Shown piece after piece: positions 41,601 to 47,600 of a DNA stretch of 64,000 nucleotides (its first letter is position 1; each line of letters begins with the position of its first letter). The stretch comes from Azorinus chamasolen (lineage: Eukaryota > Mollusca > Bivalvia > Cardiida > Solecurtidae). The stretch is taken from the NCBI GenBank assembly GCA_963576725.1, contig OY755237.1:58007805-58071804 (forward strand). Reading direction: 5' to 3'. The notes under the pieces were generated by a model, which saw only the letters and a program-made list of their open reading frames with translations, did no database searches and was not told where the DNA came from. The position numbers were made by a program, and so were the translations under genes.

Positions 41601-44600
41601 CTAGAAATACACAAACGATAAAACAAAATACATGAACACTTACAACGCTGAATTTTCAAATGGACTATTCCAAAATTTAAACAGGGCAAGGTTACGATGA
41701 ATTGTCAGTGATTTTTCTAAATATAGTGTAATATGACAAACAGTGCAGACCCTGACGAGGAGCCCCCTCATCTTGGTCTACCCTGTTTGCAAAGGCCATT
41801 AAGTGACTCGTGTACCGCACTGTAACGGTTTTTTAAAGAGCATTGTATTATATACCTGTAAATGATTATCACAACATACAAGAAATTACGGACAATACCA
41901 CTAGCCGGACACGCAATCGCCCCTCTTCACTTGTTCGTTAAGTTGAATATTTGAATATTTTAATTTAACATTAAATTAGATTGACACAGTATCAAATATT
42001 GTAGATCCTTATCAAAGTGCTCTCTCAGGAGTAGTTCGACATGGATCTGTACTATTTGCTCAAGTTTGTCTGTCCGAATACTTGGAATAATTATGGTTTA
42101 TATGTATGTTGGTGTATTATACTTTTGTATTAGGCTAGACGGTTATGTGAGCTTAAATATGGAACGGACAACTTGTGGTATTTTAGGCTATGGGAACCAG
42201 AACTAACTCCATGCAAGTGTGTATTAATATGTTTTTTTCAGTTCTGATATTATTTCGCTTAGAAAAGCATGAATATGTATTTTTGTACAAGACTGGCAAC
42301 AATTTAAGAATATGTCTACCGTTATATAAGCCCTTACATGGGCATATACATACAAGACTCCATCCATTATATGCAAGACCCGGCCGTTTTAAATATTTGA
42401 ATATTTATTTAAAATATAACATAAGGAAATTTATCGCTATGGCAGATGGAATCAGATATGTCACATTATATCAGGAGTTGTATGATCCGATATTACTGTT
42501 TGCAAAGGCGTAAAAGGGAATGGGTATTAAGTAGAGGGAAACAGTATAATTATATTAAAGGAATGTAATTATAGTGTGACTTAAAGGGTCTTGTATAGTT
42601 TTATTGGTATGTACATTGTCAGATAACAGGAAAGGCGTAGCTTCGAGCCTCGTGTGTACATTGGTAATACACAAACCACACCCCCATTTCTCACACTGGT
42701 AATGCTTCATAAGATAAGTTAACTTATAGTATTATTAGAACATTGCTAAGGTACTGATTGTATTAAATAAACCCCCTGTTTTACGAAGACTACTAGAACC
42801 AATTAAGTACAATAGAACGTCTCTAAAGCAACCACGTTAAGAATGAACACATTGTGAATATAAAAGCAGGTGGTTGCGTAATGCAGTGCGAAAGTAATAG
42901 GCAAAATCCATGCATGATTTTTCTGTATAACGTTCATCCTGCATTAAGCTATCACTCTGCTTTAAGATCTAGAATTGCACTTTTTGTGGTTTTACTGTAC
43001 TGTGTGGAATCAATTTTACAGGAAAAGCTGTATACAGATGTAAGTGTAACTGACACCTACGACATGTCAATATTAACCAGCTGTGTTTGTGACAGAAGAG
43101 CATGTTAATTGGATGATTCCTAAATGTTTCACAGATGTATCCCTTTAACACACCAGTCTTCAACTAATGTATAACATGGCGAGTGTCACTTAATTGAAAC
43201 TCTCTAATAACCACCTGAAAACATATTCAGCCAATTTGCATAAAAATGAAACTGCTTTTTAGGTTTTAATACTGATTGACAGTGTTTACAGGAAATAACA
43301 AACACGTCATATATAATTCATTAATTGGTAGTACATGTATGTATAGGAGATAGCATACGGGTCACATTTAATTCACTGCTATGCAATATTAACTTTACAG
43401 GAGATAATATATATGTGATATTTAATGACTGTTCGTAGTTTTGACTGGAGATGACATACACGTTATACTTAATAAATGTTGGGTAGTATTTACAGGAGAT
43501 GGCATAATGTCATATTTAACACGATGTTGCGCAGTATTTGCAGGAGATAACATTCACGTCATATGTAATGACTGTTGGATATTATTTACAAGAGATTGAG
43601 TCATATTTAACTCACTGTTTGGCGTACAGTGTATTTACAGAGTACAGGGGTCCTATTTAGTTCACTGTTAGGCGGTACGTACATGATATACCATACAAGT
43701 CATATTTAATTAACACTTTGGTGGTATTTAAAGGATATACCATACAGGTCACATTTAATTCACTGTTGGGCAGTATTTACAGGATAAAGCATACACATCA
43801 TATTTAATCTTAACCCTTATTCTGCTGTGAAATATGGCATGCGTTCAAACTCTGATCTGAAGAAATTTGTAACACCCCCCCCCCCCACCATTCGTTCAAG
43901 CTTTTGTGAATGTACTGACCGGGTGTTAAATGGCGTTGATCATGATCAGACGCCGGGTTACTCGTCGCCTCACGTGGACACAAGTTAGGCAACTCTTAGC
44001 ATGACAATGGTCAAAGTTTTGTTATAGTGGTGAAGGCATATAACCCACTCCTGCAAAGGCTATTTTTAGATCCAACCTTATTGATTAAATCTACCAAAAG
44101 GATCATTTACTAGAGAAAAGGAAATTATCAGAATTGTGTAGTTTTGAAACCATTGTGATAAATAGAGCATTTGCTCCTGTGGAGCAAATGCTCCATTTAT
44201 CACAATGTTTTCACAAAGTGACTTTTACAGAGGCGTCAAAAGGCGTCAATATGCGGGAATGGATTAAGTGTTTTTTTATGAAGCTAGTTGTTGTATGTTT
44301 ATGTGGTAAATATCATTATATAGTAATTTCATGCTTAGTATTGTATAATTTCATTGTTTCACACTTGTACAGCAGAAGGGTGGTGGTGAGACCTCGCAGC
44401 TTACTGTCCATCAAGTGATACTCTGTTTACGTGATAAGGTGACATAATGATTAGTTAATTGTTATAGTTTCCTATGATATGCCCCTAACTCTTTTGGCGC
44501 CAAACAATATTCGTCTGCTTTAAGTTTAACAGTGGACTTGCTGTCAGTTTCTTCTCTAAATCGTAAGTTGTGTTTCGAACAGTTTAGATCCTGATGAGAC

Positions 44601-47600
44601 ACTGAGTGAATTAGCGTTTCATCTGGATCTAAACTGTTTGCAAAGGTTATCACAGATTCGCTCATTGCTGCAAGTTCTGGGAGTTGTTTTCCGACGACTT
44701 TGGCGCTGAAAGAGTTGATGTAGAAATGCATGTAATGTAGCTGCACAGTGGAAAATGCATGCAGTAGTTGCATGATAGCTTAACCCTTTACCTTATAGAA
44801 ACGCATCTTGACGTCTTTGCAGACAGAGTAGAACCAGATATGACGGCTCCTGTAGGGGCCATCTGATTAGGGTCTGTCCTGTTTCCTTATGGAATAATGC
44901 ATATATGATTCCAAGGTATCTGTCATGGCTAAAACACTTTGTATTCATATACAATTGAAAAACAGCATGATGTCATTATTTCTTACATGAATATTTATGA
45001 GGTAAAGGGTTAAGTACAGACGCATGATATGTAGTTGCACAGTGTACTATACATGTAGTATTTACATGACTTTTTAAATAGACATGTTGCATGTAGAATG
45101 AATAATTTTGTTCATTTTATCCTTTATCCCCTTTTGCAGGCAAATTTTATTTCGTTCGTTTCATCCTTTATATATCGTAGATAAGACTCCTTACCAAATA
45201 AGACTCATTTGTTCCAAGTATTACAGTGCTCCCTCTCTACAACGACACCCTTTGGGATACGAAGATTGTATGTGTTGTTCAGAGGGAGTTGTTATAGGGA
45301 GGGAAAATCAAACATAATTATCTTTTTTGCAGATCCCCAGATAAGGTGTATTTCGAGAAATAAAACGGTTATGCCTCAATCAAACCCTATGTTGTGACCA
45401 CTCTTTAGAATCGTCACAAAGTGACGATTCTAAAGAGTGGTCACAACATAGGGTTTGATGGGTTTGATGGAGGCAAAAAGAAAATACGATGTCTGGAGCC
45501 TTGTTGTTCCGGAAACAGTGACATGCGTTGTTGTAAGGAGGGAATCGTTATTGAGAGGACCGTTGTAGGGAGGGATCACTGTATATTAAATTTTGACTCC
45601 ATGTCTTTGTGATTTTCTACATTCAGTATTTGCATGCCACTAATGTAGACGTCTTGCTGCATGATATATATTTATCTTTCCTAGTACATGTACACTGATT
45701 TGTTGCATCAAATGTACGCTCGTACTGTTAGGGTCCTACTGTTACTTCGCGTTGGCCATCATCTGGATCAAAACAATATCGTTACAGTATTAGGTACGCA
45801 TGCTTGTATAACGATTTGCTTTTTTGCATTTTAGTGTGCAACTTTGTCAACTGCTAAGAGTTTCTTAAATATCTTTTGATTGTTTTTTCTTTCAAAACCC
45901 ATAATCACTGTAAGAAACAGTTTGGGGCCTCGTGAGACGTCAAGTTACTCGGTATATCATCTGGATCCAAACTGTTTGCATATGTGATCACCGAATCGTG
46001 ACGGACATTGACAGGAAAAATGCAGTCATACTTAAAGACCTTTTGATCTTTGTGAATGCCATTGCCAATTTTCTCTTTGTGAATACTCTTGGAAATGTAT
46101 GCAATTTCAAGATAAAAACTTCTGATAAATTGCACTATTCTGCACAGGAAATAATAACATTCAACAATGTAGATAATTATTTGTCTTTTTTCATGACATG
46201 CTCCTATTAGAATTCCTCATTAATGGTGTACATGACAACATTATTTGTGGCAGTGGAATGGAATAGCTGATTCTAATGACGTCCTCATTTTTGTTTTAAA
46301 GCCAACATCATCAGTGGCAATTAGAGAGAATAATGATCGAAATAACTATAGTTGTAATTTATTTGTGATGTTTAGATTTGTTTATTTTGTTTGTAATGTG
46401 TGTAGTATGACACTAACAATATGAGTTATCCCGTCCACTATCAATCCAGTTGTTCCTGGCAGCCATTGTATCAGGCACACGGATACAAATTGAAATAAGT
46501 TATGTTTTGATTTGAAAACACAAAGCTGTAAATGATATGTTACATTTATGTCACAAATCTACACCCATTCGTGTACACACTACTTAGTACCCTTGCCATA
46601 CACATTGTTAGCCTTTTACTTCATAGATATGCATTTATATAGCTTTACAAACGGAGCAGACTCGTGTCGGACGTCTCCTGTAGGAGCCTTCTGATCTGGG
46701 TCTGCTTTGTTTGTTCGTGGGCTTATATGGATTTGATTCTACAGTTTCTTCCATGGTCAGATATTCATGTGTCAGTATACCATTACAAAAACCAGCTAAT
46801 TGATATGCATACATTCATTAAATCTTACATGAATATTCATGAAGTAAATGGTTGAAAACCACCATAGAGGTGTTCCCCTTGTTTGTTTAAAATGTATATT
46901 GTTGTTCTACTCTGAAATTATGTTAAACATTTTGGTTTGATCATCATTTATTTCTACTTATTTGCTACATGTGAAAGTAATTCCATTTATCTAAATCGAC
47001 GTAATTATAACATTTTACATCGGAATACGTTGGATAATGAAGCTATTCAACTGTATAAGATCTCTGTGTGGCCTGAACGAATAAAACTTTAAACAAGTTG
47101 CATTGATTTATTTGAACGTTTTATGCATGTCTCTTACTGTTATATTGAATGTCATATTTCAATATTATCTTAAACGTTGTGTACGAGTGTTCCATAAGCA
47201 AGATCGCTCTACTATATAGCTGGCATTATGTCACTCCAATTATGCGGTGTAGTATGTGAGCTTGTTTAAAGGTTCTTTAATAGTTCAATAGTATGTTAAA
47301 CTTGTTTAAATGTTCTTTGATATAACCTCAGTAATCAGAGTTATTGTAACCTAAATGTAACGTAAATTTTCTACACTTTGGCAAACAGAGTAGACAATAT
47401 CAGACGGTTCCTATAGAAAACGTCTGATCAGGGTCAGCTTTGTGTTTGCTTATGAAATAATATAAATTATATTCAACAGTTTCTGTAATGGCCAAACGTA
47501 CCTGTGCATATGTGCTATTATAACAATTAATCTAATTAATATTCACTATGAATATTGATAGAGTAAAAGGTTAATCTCGTTCAAATGAGCGTCATGCTTA

